Below, in pieces: positions 9,731 through 19,999 of a stretch of DNA of 55,548 bases. Within the stretch, counting starts at the first letter, position 1, and each line of letters starts with the position of its first letter. The translations under genes and the position numbers were made by a program. Source of the stretch: Thermotogae bacterium (lineage in GTDB: Bacteria > Thermotogota > Thermotogae > Mesoaciditogales > Mesoaciditogaceae); assembly GCA_026988035.1 (NCBI GenBank), contig JALSLY010000043.1:1-55548 (forward strand), given 5' to 3'. The notes beneath the pieces were generated by a model that worked only from the letters and a program-made list of their open reading frames with translations, searched no databases and was not told the origin of the DNA.

Positions 9731-9964
9731 TCAATCAGAGGTGGCTTTCTTGCCGTTTTTTCCGGTTTTTTCAAGCCTAAGTTCTTTTTCTCGCATCAGA
9801 GTTTTTATTCTTGCTATGTCTCTCTTGACCTGACGAATTTGGGTTGTATCATCCAATTGGGAGAGTTCCAACTGAAATCTGAGACTGTAGAGTTTCTCTT
9901 TTTGCTCAATCACAAGGCTTTCCAGCTCTTCCATAGTCATATCTCGAAGATCTTTTGCCCTCAC
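9731..9964 (-). CDS. rpmC: 50S ribosomal protein L29
   Basis: L29 lies at the peptide exit tunnel, near the SRP and trigger-factor docking site. 77 aa, mostly a two-helix hairpin ([38 protein letters not shown]). The start is a GTG whose GTGA overlaps the rplP stop. The Lys-rich C-terminus is slightly longer than in E. coli. Confidence 0.95.
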   Translation of the reverse strand: MRAKDLRDMTMEELESLVIEQKEKLYSLRFQLELSQLDDTTQIRQVKRDIARIKTLMREKELRLEKTGKNGKKATSD

Positions 9965-10389
9965 ATCGATTCACCTCCGAATGGCGGTCGCAAAACGATC
10001 TTTGTTCTTATTGGGAGCTTTGCTGCAGCTAATCTCAATGCTTCTTCGGCAAGTGCTTTGCTTACGCCTCCGATCTCGAACATGATCCTTCCAGGCTTGA
10101 CAACCGCCACCCATTTTTCAGGCGCACCTTTACCACGACCCATTCTACTTTCGGCAGGATGCTGAGATATAGGCTTATCCGGAAAAACCCTTATCCAAAT
10201 CATCCCGTTCCTCTTCAATTTTCTAGTTATTGCCACACGGCATGCTTCTATCTGCCTGTTGGTTATCCAAGCAGGCTCTAATGCTTTAAGGCCCCACTCG
10301 CCAAATTTAACTTCTGTACCACCTTTGGCAAGACCTCGCATTCTGCCGCGTTGTTGTTTTCTATATTTGACCCTTTTGGGGATAAGCAT
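9961..10389 (-). CDS. rplP: 50S ribosomal protein L16
   Basis: L16 organises the A-site tRNA region of the 50S. 142 aa. I chose the ATG at 10389 ([17 protein letters not shown]) because AAGGAGG lies 7 nt upstream; an upstream in-frame TTG at 10395 would be too close to that site. The segment [19 protein letters not shown] is typical. It lies between rpsC and rpmC. Confidence 0.96.
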   Translation of the reverse strand: MLIPKRVKYRKQQRGRMRGLAKGGTEVKFGEWGLKALEPAWITNRQIEACRVAITRKLKRNGMIWIRVFPDKPISQHPAESRMGRGKGAPEKWVAVVKPGRIMFEIGGVSKALAEEALRLAAAKLPIRTKIVLRPPFGGESM

Positions 10390-10412
10390 CTTCAAACCTC
10401 CTTATCAACGAG

Positions 10413-11057
10413 TCAGGCGGACTTCGCCGTCGGTTTATCACCCGTAAAAATCCAAACCTTAATTCCGAGGACCCCATATTTCGTTTTTGCGACAGCAAAA
10501 CCGTAATCCACCTTGGCTCTGAGTGTTTGAAGTGGCACTCTGCCCTCTCTGTACCACTCTGTTCTTGCTATTTCAGCACCGTTAATTCTGCCACTTACCA
10601 TAATTTTAACTCCCTGCGAACCTCTTTTCTGCGCTAATTGAATGCTACGTTTCATAGTTCTCTTATAGGAAGCTCTCTTTTCAATCCTCGCCGCTACAAA
10701 CTCGGCGGTAAGTTGTGCATCTAATTCGGGCGTTTTAACCTCTTCGATACTGATACCTATATCTCTATCTTTAGGAACCATTGATTGAATAAGATTTCTT
10801 ATTTTCTTTATTTCTGAGCCCTTTTTGCCTATCAGTATCCCAGGTCTACCAGTGACAATGGTAATGTTCGCCCTTTTACCAGATCTTGCAATTTTTATCT
10901 CAGAAATTCCCGCATGATAATAGGTACTCTTAACAGCTTTGCGAATTCTTTCGTCTTCTATCAGATAACTGGCATAATCTTTTTCGTTAAACCATGTAGC
11001 TTGCCAATCTGTGGATATTCCCAGTCTGAAACCTCTTGGATGTACCTTTTGACCCAC
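10413..11057 (-). CDS. rpsC: 30S ribosomal protein S3
   Basis: S3 of the 30S head lines the mRNA entry tunnel and has helicase activity in the ribosome. 214 aa from the GTG at 11057. That start gives the family N-terminus (M)[14 protein letters not shown], has a GAGGTG site within the end of rplV, and lies 1 nt after the rplV stop. Longer in-frame extensions only overlap rplV. The KH domain includes [16 protein letters not shown] (GxxG near the middle), and the C-terminal domain includes [13 protein letters not shown]-like sequence. Confidence 0.96.
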   Translation of the reverse strand: MGQKVHPRGFRLGISTDWQATWFNEKDYASYLIEDERIRKAVKSTYYHAGISEIKIARSGKRANITIVTGRPGILIGKKGSEIKKIRNLIQSMVPKDRDIGISIEEVKTPELDAQLTAEFVAARIEKRASYKRTMKRSIQLAQKRGSQGVKIMVSGRINGAEIARTEWYREGRVPLQTLRAKVDYGFAVAKTKYGVLGIKVWIFTGDKPTAKSA

Positions 11058-11058
11058 T

Positions 11059-11523
11059 TTATTGCACCTCGCTCTCGTCGGCAGTTGCTTTTTTCTGTTC
11101 AAGATTTTCTTTTGACCTATCTCTGACAACGATCGTTATATGTGATTGCCTTTTTAACACCAGCGAAGCACGTCCACGGGCCATGGGATTCATTCTTTTA
11201 AGCCTTGGTCCATCATCAGCGGTACATTTAACTACGTATAGAGAATCTACATTAAGATCAAAATTGTTCTCAGCATTCGCAATAGCAGAATTCAAAACTT
11301 TTTCCACAAACCGAGCTCCCTTCCTATTTGAAAACTCTAATAATTGAAGAGCCTCGTCTACATTTTTACCTCGAATAGCGTTCAAGATAGGTCTCACCTT
11401 ATAGGGACTTATTTGAAGATATCTTCCAATTGCGACTGCCTCTATGGGAGCAGGCTCTGAGGCTTTCCTCATTCTATGGAAGATCGAACGCTTTTGTCTC
11501 CTTTTATTTTCACTTTCGGGCAT
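11059..11523 (-). CDS. rplV: 50S ribosomal protein L22
   Basis: L22 lines the peptide exit tunnel; its beta-hairpin is the usual site of macrolide-resistance changes. 154 aa, longer than E. coli L22 because of about 28 basic N-terminal residues and a C-terminal tail. The core runs [20 protein letters not shown] to [22 protein letters not shown]. The ATG has a GAGGAGGA site (seen at 11530-11537). rpsC starts 1 nt after its stop. Confidence 0.95.
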   Translation of the reverse strand: MPESENKRRQKRSIFHRMRKASEPAPIEAVAIGRYLQISPYKVRPILNAIRGKNVDEALQLLEFSNRKGARFVEKVLNSAIANAENNFDLNVDSLYVVKCTADDGPRLKRMNPMARGRASLVLKRQSHITIVVRDRSKENLEQKKATADESEVQ

Positions 11524-11537
11524 TCAAATCATCCTCC

Positions 11538-11825
11538 TCATTTCCTCACTTCTCCCTTGGAGGCGCGCTTGTCGGCATGTCCACCAAAATGTCTGGTGGG
11601 AGAAAATTCTCCAAGTCTATGACCAACCATCGCCTCTGTTATGTAAACTGGAATATGCTTTCGACCATTATGAACGGCTATGGTGTGACCAATCATATCA
11701 GGAACGATCATCGACGCTCTTGACCATGTCTTAATGACCTTCTTCTGACCTGCTTCGTTAAGGGCCTGCACTTTTTTAAGAAGTTTTAAATCCACATAAG
11801 GCCCTTTCTTGGTCGAGCGACTCAC
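11538..11825 (-). CDS. rpsS: 30S ribosomal protein S19
   Basis: Head protein of the 30S near the A-site finger. 95 aa from the GTG at 11825, which gives the family start (M)[11 protein letters not shown] and has AAAGGAGG six nt upstream. Upstream in-frame codons only extend into the rplB-rpsS gap. The conserved TWSRAS-like stretch, [29 protein letters not shown] (in part) and RTF-like end are present. Confidence 0.95.
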   Translation of the reverse strand: MSRSTKKGPYVDLKLLKKVQALNEAGQKKVIKTWSRASMIVPDMIGHTIAVHNGRKHIPVYITEAMVGHRLGEFSPTRHFGGHADKRASKGEVRK

Positions 11826-11844
11826 ACTTTTTCCTCCTTTCATG

Positions 11845-11868
11845 TTGGGCAGGCACAAAAGGCTCTGC
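11845..11868 (-). other. Hairpin in the rplB-rpsS gap
   Basis: The 56-nt gap holds an inverted repeat GGGCAG / CTGCCC with a 12-nt loop, just upstream of the rpsS ribosome-binding site. No T-run follows, so it is not an obvious terminator. It may affect processing or translation; this is inference. Confidence 0.4.
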
Positions 11869-11881
11869 CCTTACAGCATCA

Positions 11882-12715
11882 TCATTTGCCAGTTTTTCTG
11901 CGTCTAATTATAAATTTATCAGATGCTCTCTTGCCTCTGCGAGTTTTATAGCCCTTTGCCGGCGTTCCCCATGGGCTTTGAGGTATATTTCCGCCCTTTC
12001 CTTTTCCTTCTCCACCACCCATTGGATGATCAACAGGATTCATGGTCATACCGCGCACCGTCGGTCTGATTCCAAGCCACCTTTTCCTACCGGCTTTTCC
12101 ATAGGACTCATTAGAATGCTGCTCGTTTCCAATGGTTCCAATTGTTGCCATACAAGTTTCTCTCACCTTACGAAGTTCTCCAGAAGGCATTTTGAGAAGA
12201 GCATATCCACTTTCTCGAGCCATAAGTTGCACAGATGAACCAGCGCTTCTTGCTATTTTACCGCCAAGACCTGGTTTAAATTCAACATTGTGAACAAATG
12301 TTCCTACTGGAATGTTAATTAGAGGCAAAGCATTTCCCGATTTTATTTCCGCATCAGGACCAGACATTAACGTGTCACCAACTTTTAGTCCTTTAGGTGC
12401 GAGAATATATCTCTTTTCGCCATCAACGTAATGGAGTAGCGCAATTCTCGCACTTCTGTTTGGATCATATTCTATCGAGAAAACTTTCGCAGGGATCCCA
12501 ATTTTATCTCTTTTGAAATCAATAATTCTGTATCTTCTCTTATTTCCACCACCCTGATGTCTAACGGTGATCCGACCTTGGGAGTTTCTACCAGCTTTGG
12601 ATTTTAGAGCTTTTGTTAGCGACTTTTCCGGCTTTTCCCTTGTTATCTCGCTAAAATCGGATGCTATCATGTGTCTTCTACCAGGACTGGTGGGTTTAAA
12701 TTTCTTAAGACCCAT
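11882..12715 (-). CDS. rplB: 50S ribosomal protein L2
   Basis: One of the oldest 50S proteins, required for subunit association and near the peptidyl-transferase centre. 277 aa. It contains [20 protein letters not shown], the central [18 protein letters not shown] region and the essential C-terminal loop [18 protein letters not shown] with the conserved histidine. It lies between rplW and rpsS in the S10-operon order. Confidence 0.97.
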   Translation of the reverse strand: MGLKKFKPTSPGRRHMIASDFSEITREKPEKSLTKALKSKAGRNSQGRITVRHQGGGNKRRYRIIDFKRDKIGIPAKVFSIEYDPNRSARIALLHYVDGEKRYILAPKGLKVGDTLMSGPDAEIKSGNALPLINIPVGTFVHNVEFKPGLGGKIARSAGSSVQLMARESGYALLKMPSGELRKVRETCMATIGTIGNEQHSNESYGKAGRKRWLGIRPTVRGMTMNPVDHPMGGGEGKGKGGNIPQSPWGTPAKGYKTRRGKRASDKFIIRRRKTGK

Positions 12716-12741
12716 ATGGAATTTCTCCTTTCAGCAATTCG

Positions 12742-13041
12742 TCAGATCAGGCCTTCAAATTCTTGAATTTTGAAGCCTTCTTTCAGTTTAACAATTGCTT
12801 TTTTGTAAGATCTTGAATATCCTTCAGCTCTTCCATATCTTTTTGGCTTCCCCTTGCAATTCATGATTCGAACATCTTTGACTTCAACGTTGTAAAGTTT
12901 TTCAATCGCATCGCGAACCTGATATTTGTTCATTCTTGAATCAACTTCAAAGGTGTAAGTACCATCTTGGATACTAGCAAGTGCCTTTTCAGTTATTATT
13001 GGTCGCATTATCACGTCGTGCGGTGTAATATCATTTGCCAT
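12742..13041 (-). CDS. rplW: 50S ribosomal protein L23
   Basis: L23 is the docking protein for trigger factor and SRP at the tunnel exit. 99 aa from the second of two close ATGs (MANDITPHDVIMRPIITEKA). GGAGGTG lies 8 nt upstream of it but only 2 nt from the first ATG at 13047. It overlaps the rplD end by 11 nt, which suggests coupling. Order rplD-rplW-rplB is standard. Confidence 0.95.
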   Translation of the reverse strand: MANDITPHDVIMRPIITEKALASIQDGTYTFEVDSRMNKYQVRDAIEKLYNVEVKDVRIMNCKGKPKRYGRAEGYSRSYKKAIVKLKEGFKIQEFEGLI

Positions 13042-13702
13042 TTTCATACACCTCCACTATCTTCTCAACTGTACGTCGTGTAAGCACAAGCCACTCATGT
13101 TTCACAATATCGAAAACGTTGAGTCCATCAACATTGACTTCTTTCTTCCCGGCATTATCAGCAATTATGACTTTGACGTTTGGAAGATTATCTGCAGATC
13201 TTTTCACATTTAACTGTTTCTCAGAACGAGTATCCAAGATGCACAGGAGATTCATGGATGGAACCAACTTTTTGATAAACCCTAAGAACTGTTTGGTTTT
13301 AGGCTCTTTCATTTCCATATTATCAACCACGATGAGCTTCCCATCTTTGAATTTCAGAGACAGAGCAGATTTAATAGCCCCGGCTCTCATTTTTTTGTTA
13401 AGGCGCTCCGACCAATCTCTTGGCCTTGGACCAAAAGTTATGCCACCGTGTCTCCAAAGGGGAGATCTGTTCGATCCGGCTCTAGCTCGTCCAGTATGTT
13501 TTTGAGCCCACGGTTTTCTTCCACCGCCAGAGACTTCTGCCTTTGTTTTTGTAGAAGAATTGCCCTTTCTTCTGTCTGCCAATTGCTTATGTATATATCT
13601 AAAAATCAAATCTCTATTTGGCTCTATTTCAAAAATTTCGGCCGGCAGAGAGATCTTGCTTACTTTCTCCCCTTCTAAATTGATTACGTCTATTTCGGCC
13701 AT
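13031..13702 (-). CDS. rplD: 50S ribosomal protein L4
   Basis: L4 has a tunnel-lining loop and, in gamma-proteobacteria, regulates the S10 operon. 223 aa. The loop region GGGRKPWAQKHTGRARAGS followed by PLWRHGGITFGPRPRDW is well conserved. It starts with ATG at 13702, six nt after rplC, and overlaps rplW. No S10-type leader is visible upstream, because transcription continues in from tuf. Confidence 0.97.
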   Translation of the reverse strand: MAEIDVINLEGEKVSKISLPAEIFEIEPNRDLIFRYIHKQLADRRKGNSSTKTKAEVSGGGRKPWAQKHTGRARAGSNRSPLWRHGGITFGPRPRDWSERLNKKMRAGAIKSALSLKFKDGKLIVVDNMEMKEPKTKQFLGFIKKLVPSMNLLCILDTRSEKQLNVKRSADNLPNVKVIIADNAGKKEVNVDGLNVFDIVKHEWLVLTRRTVEKIVEVYENGK

Positions 13703-13708
13703 AAAAAA

Positions 13709-14380
13709 TCACTTCCTTCTCAGCTGCTGCTTCGGTCGTGAAGGGGAAGAAGATGTCTTCCCACCCCGCACGGCGGATCTCACGTAGACAAGAGAACCCC
13801 GAGCACCTGGTACAGCGCCTTTTATAACGAGTAAAGAATTGTCCTTATCAACTTTGGCGATTTCAAGATTAAGAATTGTCATGTTGACATTTCCCATTCG
13901 GCCTGGCATTTTGGTTCCTTTCAAAACTTTACCAGGATAGGTATGCATGCCAGTCGAGCCGTGTCTTGGGTATTTCGTACCGTGTGTTTTGACATGTCCA
14001 GCAAAGTTCCATCTTTTTACTGGTCCTTGGAAACCTTTTCCTTTTGTCTTTCCAGATACATCCACAAACTCTCCTTCTTTAAAAATGGAAACGTCTATGA
14101 TTTGCCCAATTTTGTAATCATCAACGTTATCGATTCTTACTTCCCTAAGATAGCGAACTGGTTCTGTGCCCGCTTTTTTGAAATGACCACTCATAGGTTT
14201 GTTAACTCGTTTCTGAGACAATTCTTCAAATCCTATCTGTATGGCGTTATATCCATCAGTTTCAACTGTTTTTTTCTGTACGACAATACACGGTCCCGCT
14301 TTGACAACGGTAACTGGTACGGCTACGCCGTCTTTGTATATCATCGTCATCCCTATTTTTTTCCCAAGCAACGCTTTCAT
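13709..14380 (-). CDS. rplC: 50S ribosomal protein L3
   Basis: Early-assembly 50S protein reaching toward the peptidyl-transferase centre. 223 aa starting MKALLGKKIGMTMIYKDGVAV. The loop region VKRWNFAGHVKTHGTKYPRHG and the end MPGRMGNVNMTILNLEIAKVD are typical. A short basic, Ser-rich C-terminal tail (SPSRPKQQLRRK) extends past the core. It lies between rpsJ and rplD. Confidence 0.97.
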   Translation of the reverse strand: MKALLGKKIGMTMIYKDGVAVPVTVVKAGPCIVVQKKTVETDGYNAIQIGFEELSQKRVNKPMSGHFKKAGTEPVRYLREVRIDNVDDYKIGQIIDVSIFKEGEFVDVSGKTKGKGFQGPVKRWNFAGHVKTHGTKYPRHGSTGMHTYPGKVLKGTKMPGRMGNVNMTILNLEIAKVDKDNSLLVIKGAVPGARGSLVYVRSAVRGGKTSSSPSRPKQQLRRK

Positions 14381-14403
14381 TCAAAGCACCTCCAGCCGCT
14401 CTG

Positions 14404-14712
14404 TCAAAGTTTTAGCTCCACTTCCACGCCGGCCGGGAGATCCATTTTCATCAAAGATTCCACTGTTTGAGGTTGAGTTTCAAGGATGTCTATCAACCTT
14501 TTGTGAACAATCTTTTCAAAATGTTCTCTCGAGTCCTTGTTAACATGGGGAGATCTCAAAACACAATAAACTGTTCTCTCAGTTGGAAGAGGTATAGGAC
14601 CTGATACCTTGGCATTTGTTTTCTTGACAGTTTCCACAATCTTTCTGGCTGACTGATCAAGTAATTCGTGATCATAAGCCTTTAACTTTATACGTATCTT
14701 CGATTTTGCCAT
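14404..14712 (-). CDS. rpsJ: 30S ribosomal protein S10
   Basis: S10 of the 30S head; also the antitermination factor NusE. 102 aa starting [20 protein letters not shown] and containing [25 protein letters not shown], the exposed loop. It is the first gene of the S10 block. A hairpin terminator lies in the 58-nt gap between it and tuf, and no separate promoter is evident, so expression probably depends on read-through. Confidence 0.97.
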   Translation of the reverse strand: MAKSKIRIKLKAYDHELLDQSARKIVETVKKTNAKVSGPIPLPTERTVYCVLRSPHVNKDSREHFEKIVHKRLIDILETQPQTVESLMKMDLPAGVEVELKL

Positions 14713-14729
14713 TCAAACGAGCCTCCTTC

Positions 14730-14763
14730 AAAAGCTGAGAGGGGAAATACATCCCCTTTCAGC
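14730..14763 (-). terminator. Terminator between tuf and rpsJ
   Basis: Read on the minus strand, a strong hairpin (GCTGA-AGGGGA pairing with TCCCCT-TCAGC, 14734-14763) is followed by TTTTG. It ends the str part after tuf. Read-through would feed the S10 operon and set a lower level for it than for EF-Tu. Confidence 0.75.
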
Positions 14764-14770
14764 CTTAAAA

Positions 14771-15967
14771 TCACTCAATGATCTTTGAAACAACACCGGC
14801 ACCAACAGTTCTGCCACCTTCACGGATAGCAAATCTCATACCTTCCTCAAGTGCCACGGGTTTAATAAGTTCCACCTTCATAACAGTGTTATCACCGGGC
14901 ATTACCATCTCAACACCTTCTGGAAGCCCAGCTATTGAACCAGTAACATCAGCGGTTCTTATAAAGAACTGGGGCCTGTAACCTGTTACAAATGCAGTAT
15001 GCCTTCCACCTTCTTCTTTTTTCAAAACGTAAACATTGGCTTCAAATTTTGTGTGTGGAGTTATAGTTCCAGGTTTTGCAAGGACTTGCCCTCTTTCCAC
15101 TTCTTCTTTCTTCACACCTCTAAGAAGACACCCAATGTTATCTCCAGCTATACCCTCGTCGAGTAATTTCCTGAACATTTCAACACCGGTAACAACTGTT
15201 TTCTTAGTAGGTCTAAGTCCAACCATTTCAACTTCTTCGTTGACGTGAATTTTTCCACGTTCTACTCTACCGGTAACAACTGTACCACGACCAGTAATCG
15301 TGAAAATATCCTCGATTGGCATGAGGAAGGGCTTATCAACATCTCTGGTTGGATCTGGAATGTAATTATCGACCGCTTCCATGAGCTCTAAAATTTTCTT
15401 GGCTTCAGGATCGTCAGGACTATTAGCCTCAAGTGCTTTGAGTGCGCTTCCACGAATAACCGGAACATCATCACCTGGATATTCATATTTGGAAAGAAGC
15501 TCTCTCACTTCCATTTCAACTAGATCCACGAGCTCTGGATCGTCAACAGCATCAACCTTATTTATGAAAACTACCATCGCTGGAACGTTAACCTGTCGTG
15601 CGAGCAATATATGCTCTCTCGTCTGTGGCATTGGCCCATCAGTAGCTGCAACAACAAGAATAGCACCATCCATTTGAGCAGCACCTGTTATCATGTTCTT
15701 AATGTAATCAGCATGACCAGGGCAATCTATGTGAGCATAATGTCTTTTATCAGTTTCATACTCAACATGTGCAGTGTTTATAGTTATACCTCTAGCTTTC
15801 TCTTCTGGAGCCTTATCAATTTCCTCAAATGGAATGAAGTCGGCACCGCCTTTCATAGCAAGTATCTTCGTAATAGCCGCAGTCAAAGTGGTCTTACCAT
15901 GATCGATGTGTCCTATCGTTCCAATGTTGAGATGGGGTTTTGTTCTTACGAATTTCTCTTTTGCCAT
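14771..15967 (-). CDS. tuf: Elongation factor Tu
   Basis: GTPase that delivers aminoacyl-tRNA to the ribosome. 398 aa. The P-loop GHIDHGKT is at about residues 18-25, with DCPGH, NKVD and SALK as the other G motifs; domains 2 and 3 are complete. The sequence is clearly of Thermotoga type. It lies 34 nt after fusA and is followed by a terminator hairpin. No second tuf copy is seen in the window. Confidence 0.98.
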   Translation of the reverse strand: MAKEKFVRTKPHLNIGTIGHIDHGKTTLTAAITKILAMKGGADFIPFEEIDKAPEEKARGITINTAHVEYETDKRHYAHIDCPGHADYIKNMITGAAQMDGAILVVAATDGPMPQTREHILLARQVNVPAMVVFINKVDAVDDPELVDLVEMEVRELLSKYEYPGDDVPVIRGSALKALEANSPDDPEAKKILELMEAVDNYIPDPTRDVDKPFLMPIEDIFTITGRGTVVTGRVERGKIHVNEEVEMVGLRPTKKTVVTGVEMFRKLLDEGIAGDNIGCLLRGVKKEEVERGQVLAKPGTITPHTKFEANVYVLKKEEGGRHTAFVTGYRPQFFIRTADVTGSIAGLPEGVEMVMPGDNTVMKVELIKPVALEEGMRFAIREGGRTVGAGVVSKIIE

Positions 15968-16001
15968 TGAAATTCAACCTCCTTGAGATATTTTTTAAGG
16001 T

Positions 16002-18068
16002 TTATTCTCTATTCAAAACCTTATCCGCGAAGTTCTGAGGAACTTCTGCGTAATGTGAAAATTTCATCGTGTAAATGGCTCTTCCTTGACTTAGGGATCT
16101 CAAAATAGTCGCAAAGCCAAAAAGTTCTCCCAAGGGGACATAAGCTTTTATAACGCGCGCATTACCACGCGTGTCAAATCCAAGAATTTGTGATCTCTTA
16201 GAATTGAGATCCGCTACAATATCCCCCATGTACTCTTCCGGAGTGGTAATCTCAAGCTCCATAATGGGTTCCATCAGTCTTGGTTTTCCCTTAGAAAGGC
16301 CTTCTTTTACTGCCATCGATGCGGCTATTTTAAAGGCCATTTCTGAAGAATCAACTTCATGGTAAGAGCCATCGTACAAAGTCGCTTTGATGTCAACTAC
16401 TGGATACCCTCCAAGGCTTCCAGAAGTCAAAGCTTCCCTTATCCCTGCTTCGATAGCGGGTATATATTCCTTTGGAATAACACCACCAACGATTCTATTT
16501 TCGAAAACAACTCCTTGTCCCCTGTCAAGAGGTTCAAAGCGAATCCTAACATGCCCATATTGTCCACGGCCACCGCTTTGTCGCACATATTTTCCTTCAG
16601 AGTCTACAGGAACACTGATGGTTTCACGATATGCAACTTGAGGACGCCCTACTCTTGTTTGAACTTTGAATTCCCTCTTCAATCTATCTATTATAATCTC
16701 GAGGTGTAATTCACCCATTCCCGAAAGAATTGTCTCCCCGCTTTCTTCTTCTGTCGAAACTTTCAATGTTGGATCTTCGTCCAAAAGGCGAGTAAGAGCG
16801 TTTTCAAGTTTAGCTTCTTCATCTCTGGTTTCGGGCTCAACTGCTATAGATATAACAGGTTCAGGAAATTCAATTGATTCCAGCACTATCGGATTTTCTT
16901 CGCTAGAAAGCGTATCTCCTGTTTTGGTGACCCTAAGTCCTATTCCTGCAACAATATCTCCTGCCATAACATAATCCACGTCTTGCCTTTTATCTGCAAA
17001 CATAAACATCAGTCTTGAAACTCTTTCTTTCACGTTCCTGGTGGAATTATAGACATAGCTTCCTTTGTTTAATCTTCCAGAGTAAACTCTAAAATATGTT
17101 AGTTTTCCAACATAAGGATCAGACATGATCTTAAAAGCCAATGCACAAAACGGCTCATCCGGTGACGGATGGCGTTCAGTCTCTTTTCCATCCGACCAAC
17201 CTTTAACAGGTGGCATATCCAGCGGAGATGGAAGATAGTCAACTACGGCATCTATCAGTGGTTGAACTCCCTTGTTTTTAAAAGCAGATCCGCAAAAGAC
17301 AGGTACGAATTTTGACTCAATAGTCCCTTTGCGAATGATCATTTTCATCTTATTTACAGGTATATCTTCTCCATCAAGGTACATTTGAAGTATTTCATCA
17401 TCAATGTCAGCAAGTTGAGTTATGAGTTCATCTCTGAGCTCTTCTGATTTCTCGACGAGTTCTTCGGGAATTTCACCATATTCCATTTTGAGACCAAGAT
17501 CGTCGATCCACCTTATAGATTTCATCTCGAGAAGATCTATCACACCTTCAAATTCATTCTCTGCTCCTATTGGATATTGCAAAACAAGCGGATTGGCACC
17601 AAGTTTTTCAATCATAGACTTGACAGACATGTCAAAATCCGCTCCCATTTTGTCCATCTTATTCATAAAGGCAAGTCTGGGAACATTGTATTTGTTAGCC
17701 TGTCTCCATACTGTTTCAGACTGGGGTTCCACACCTGCTGCAGCGTCAAAAACCGCTATGGCCCCATCAAGTACTCTAAGAGCGCGCTCTACCTCAACTG
17801 TGAAGTCCACGTGCCCGGGCGTATCAATTAAATTAACACGATGATCCTTCCAATCAAAAGAGATGGAAGCGGATGTGATCGTGATTCCGCGTTCTTTTTC
17901 CTGAGCCATCCAATCAGTTGTTGTATTGCCTTCATCCACATTGCCTATAGCATGTTTTTTTCCAGAATAAAAAAGTATACGCTCAGTCGTCGTGGTCTTA
18001 CCAGCGTCAATGTGTGCCATTATCCCTATATTTCTTAGTTTACTAAGTAAAAAAGTGCGCTCTGCCAT
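16002..18068 (-). CDS. fusA: Elongation factor G
   Basis: GTPase that drives ribosomal translocation. 688 aa with P-loop [15 protein letters not shown] near residue 18, switch regions, [18 protein letters not shown] and the domain IV segment [16 protein letters not shown]. Full length, with domains I-V. It lies 8 nt after rpsG and is transcribed with rpsL, rpsG and tuf as in the str operon. Confidence 0.98.
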   Translation of the reverse strand: MAERTFLLSKLRNIGIMAHIDAGKTTTTERILFYSGKKHAIGNVDEGNTTTDWMAQEKERGITITSASISFDWKDHRVNLIDTPGHVDFTVEVERALRVLDGAIAVFDAAAGVEPQSETVWRQANKYNVPRLAFMNKMDKMGADFDMSVKSMIEKLGANPLVLQYPIGAENEFEGVIDLLEMKSIRWIDDLGLKMEYGEIPEELVEKSEELRDELITQLADIDDEILQMYLDGEDIPVNKMKMIIRKGTIESKFVPVFCGSAFKNKGVQPLIDAVVDYLPSPLDMPPVKGWSDGKETERHPSPDEPFCALAFKIMSDPYVGKLTYFRVYSGRLNKGSYVYNSTRNVKERVSRLMFMFADKRQDVDYVMAGDIVAGIGLRVTKTGDTLSSEENPIVLESIEFPEPVISIAVEPETRDEEAKLENALTRLLDEDPTLKVSTEEESGETILSGMGELHLEIIIDRLKREFKVQTRVGRPQVAYRETISVPVDSEGKYVRQSGGRGQYGHVRIRFEPLDRGQGVVFENRIVGGVIPKEYIPAIEAGIREALTSGSLGGYPVVDIKATLYDGSYHEVDSSEMAFKIAASMAVKEGLSKGKPRLMEPIMELEITTPEEYMGDIVADLNSKRSQILGFDTRGNARVIKAYVPLGELFGFATILRSLSQGRAIYTMKFSHYAEVPQNFADKVLNRE

Positions 18069-18076
18069 ACATTACC

Positions 18077-18544
18077 TCACCATCTGTAATGCGCAAAAGC
18101 TCTGTTAGCTTCTGCCATTTTTTGTACGTCTTCCCTTTTCTTAACAGCTGCACCAGTATTTTCATAAGCACTTAAAAGTTCCTCTGCCAATTTTTGGCTC
18201 ATTGGTTTGCCTTTTTTCGCTCGAGCGGCCCCTATGATCCACCTAACAGCAAGAGAGGTTCTTCTTGGTTCCTGAACTTCTATTGGCACTTGATAGGTCG
18301 CACCTCCAACTCTTTTGGGCCTGACTTCCAACACTGGCGCAACGTTTTCAAAAGCCTTTTTGAAAACTTCTAAGGGATCTTTTCCAGTTTTTTTCGCAAG
18401 CACATCCATTGCTTCATAAAAGATTTTCTGGGCTTTAGATTTTTTCCCATCCCACATAATCTTGTTTATAAACTTTGTTACAAGCACATCATGATAAACC
18501 GGATCTGGAGAAACGGGTCTTATTTCAGCTCTTCGTCTTCTCAT
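18077..18544 (-). CDS. rpsG: 30S ribosomal protein S7
   Basis: Primary head-assembly protein of the 30S, near the E site. 155 aa starting [22 protein letters not shown]. It includes [23 protein letters not shown] and the end [20 protein letters not shown]. In E. coli S7 represses the str operon. It lies 19 nt after rpsL and 8 nt before fusA. Confidence 0.97.
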   Translation of the reverse strand: MRRRRAEIRPVSPDPVYHDVLVTKFINKIMWDGKKSKAQKIFYEAMDVLAKKTGKDPLEVFKKAFENVAPVLEVRPKRVGGATYQVPIEVQEPRRTSLAVRWIIGAARAKKGKPMSQKLAEELLSAYENTGAAVKKREDVQKMAEANRAFAHYRW

Positions 18545-18563
18545 CTTTCAATACCTCCGAAAC

Positions 18564-18941
18564 TCACGAGCTCTTTGGGCGTTTCATGCCGTATTTGCTT
18601 CTGGCTTTCTTCCTGCCCTCAACACCTTCGGCGTCTAATGCTCCTCTTACGATCTTGTATCTAACACCAGGAAGATCTCTAACTCTTCCACCTCTTATAA
18701 GAACCACAGAGTGTTCTTGCAAATTATGACCTATCCCAGGAATGTAGGTTGTTACCTCTATACCATTTGTCAACCTTACCCTCGCGATCTTTCTCAATGC
18801 AGAATTAGGCTTTTTGGGAGTTGTGGTGGTAACACGCACGCAAACTCCTCTCTTCTGTGGGTTTCCACCAAGTGCTGGTGACTTGCTTCTACCTTTGATC
18901 TTACGTCTACCTTTTCTTATCAATTGATTTATTGTAGGCAT
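18564..18941 (-). CDS. rpsL: 30S ribosomal protein S12
   Basis: Decoding-centre protein that controls accuracy. 125 aa from the ATG at 18941 ([20 protein letters not shown]), the family start. A GGAGG site lies 15 nt upstream, farther than usual, and an in-frame TTG at 18980 lies almost at the predicted transcription start and so is unlikely. The [11 protein letters not shown] loop is intact with Lys43. At the second streptomycin-linked position the usual Lys88 is Arg ([10 protein letters not shown], Arg88). Confidence 0.95.
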   Translation of the reverse strand: MPTINQLIRKGRRKIKGRSKSPALGGNPQKRGVCVRVTTTTPKKPNSALRKIARVRLTNGIEVTTYIPGIGHNLQEHSVVLIRGGRVRDLPGVRYKIVRGALDAEGVEGRKKARSKYGMKRPKSS

Positions 18942-18989
18942 CTGTCGGTTCTCTTGCCTCCTTTCGATTTGACGAATCAACGCTTCTGT

Positions 18990-19019
18990 ATTCTACACCA
19001 GTGTGACCCAAATAGTCAA
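18990..19019 (-). promoter_or_regulatory. Promoter of the ribosomal super-operon
   Basis: Minus-strand sigma-70-type promoter. The -35 is TTGACT (19014-19019), the spacer 18 nt and the -10 TAGAAT (18990-18995). The predicted start near 18983 leaves a leader of about 40 nt before rpsL. It is divergent from the rpsB promoter, about 55 nt away. Confidence 0.75.
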
Positions 19020-19069
19020 TATGGTAACTTTACGTGTTCGAAAAAGTTACCTTAAATTCAAAGAACTTC

Positions 19070-19078
19070 TGATATAAT
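19070..19078 (+). promoter_or_regulatory. rpsB: Promoter of rpsB (extended -10)
   Basis: TGATATAAT: a consensus -10 (19073-19078) with an upstream TG. No good -35 lies 16-18 nt upstream, so it looks like an extended -10 promoter. It faces away from the super-operon promoter and would start rpsB transcription near 19085. Confidence 0.6.
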
Positions 19079-19103
19079 TTCTTCACAACACACACAACTT
19101 GAT

Positions 19104-19180
19104 CTTCCGATTGGTGCCTTTGCAACCTGCAAGGTGATCGGAAGAAGGGATGGTTGTGGTGGTAAAACCATATGGAGGTG
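19104..19180 (+). promoter_or_regulatory. rpsB: Structured rpsB leader RNA
   Basis: The roughly 100-nt leader contains an outer perfect stem CTTCCGAT / ATCGGAAG (19104-19111 with 19137-19144). It encloses CCTT / AAGG and GCA / TGC (19117-19134) with one bulged T. A second stem ATGGTT / AACCAT (19150-19171) ends just before the GGAGGTG site (19174-19180). E. coli rpsB is autoregulated through its leader by S2; this element may do the same here, which is inference. Confidence 0.5.
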
Positions 19181-19185
19181 TTTTT

Positions 19186-19986
19186 GTGTCAGAAATTATA
19201 AAAATGAAACAACTTCTGGAAGCAGGAGTACATTTCGGTCATCAAACAAAACGATGGAATCCGAAGATGAAACCTTACGTTTACACAGCGAGAAAGGGGA
19301 TCTATATAATAGATCTCCAAAAAACTGTGACTCTTTTAAGAGAAGCTTACAACTTCGCACTTGAACTTGGGAAAAGCGGTAAGAGTATCATGTTCGTTTG
19401 CACCAAACATCAAGGTGCACAGACAATTGAGGAAGAAGCGAAGCGCTGTGGAGCTTTTTACATCAACAAACGATGGGTTGGAGGACTTCTCACTAATTTT
19501 TCCACGCTTTCCAAAAGAATTGAGAGGCTTCATGAATTAGAAAAAATGGAAGAGAACGGGGAAATTGATCAGAGACCGATAAAAGAAGCCAACTCTCTTA
19601 GAAAAGAATTGGAGCGTTTGAGGAAATATCTTGGTGGAGTGAAAGAAATGAAGAAAATTCCAGATGCGCTTTACATAGTAGATCCCAAGCGCGAGTACAA
19701 CGCTGTAAGAGAAGCTCAACTTCTCAATATTCCGACTATATCTGTAGTCGATACAAATTGTGATCCGGATGACGTTGATTATATAATACCCGGAAATGAT
19801 GATGCGATTCGTGCTATAAAGCTTATCACTTCTAAGATAGCCGATGCCTACATTGAAGGCAAAGAAGGAAGAAGCGCAGAGGCGAAAGAAGAAAACGTCG
19901 AAACTGCATCTGTGATTCCTTCTGCCGAACAAGAACAAGAAATAGAAGAAAAACCTATTGAAAAAGTTGTGGAAGAAAATTATTGA
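19186..19986 (+). CDS. rpsB: 30S ribosomal protein S2
   Basis: S2 sits on the back of the 30S platform and is needed for mRNA binding. 266 aa from the GTG at 19186, which follows GGAGGTG by 5 nt and gives the family-like start [21 protein letters not shown] possible start 36 nt earlier adds only unconserved residues and lies in the leader structure. The C-terminal 35 residues are acidic ([13 protein letters not shown]). tsf, its usual partner, does not follow; two tRNA genes do. Confidence 0.96.
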   Translation: MSEIIKMKQLLEAGVHFGHQTKRWNPKMKPYVYTARKGIYIIDLQKTVTLLREAYNFALELGKSGKSIMFVCTKHQGAQTIEEEAKRCGAFYINKRWVGGLLTNFSTLSKRIERLHELEKMEENGEIDQRPIKEANSLRKELERLRKYLGGVKEMKKIPDALYIVDPKREYNAVREAQLLNIPTISVVDTNCDPDDVDYIIPGNDDAIRAIKLITSKIADAYIEGKEGRSAEAKEENVETASVIPSAEQEQEIEEKPIEKVVEENY

Positions 19987-19999
19987 TCTTCAATAGAGT

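Noticed and set aside
14281-18068. Long open frames opposite tuf, fusA and other ribosomal genes
   Set aside because: They are antisense shadows of highly conserved genes; no ribosome-binding sites or family motifs.
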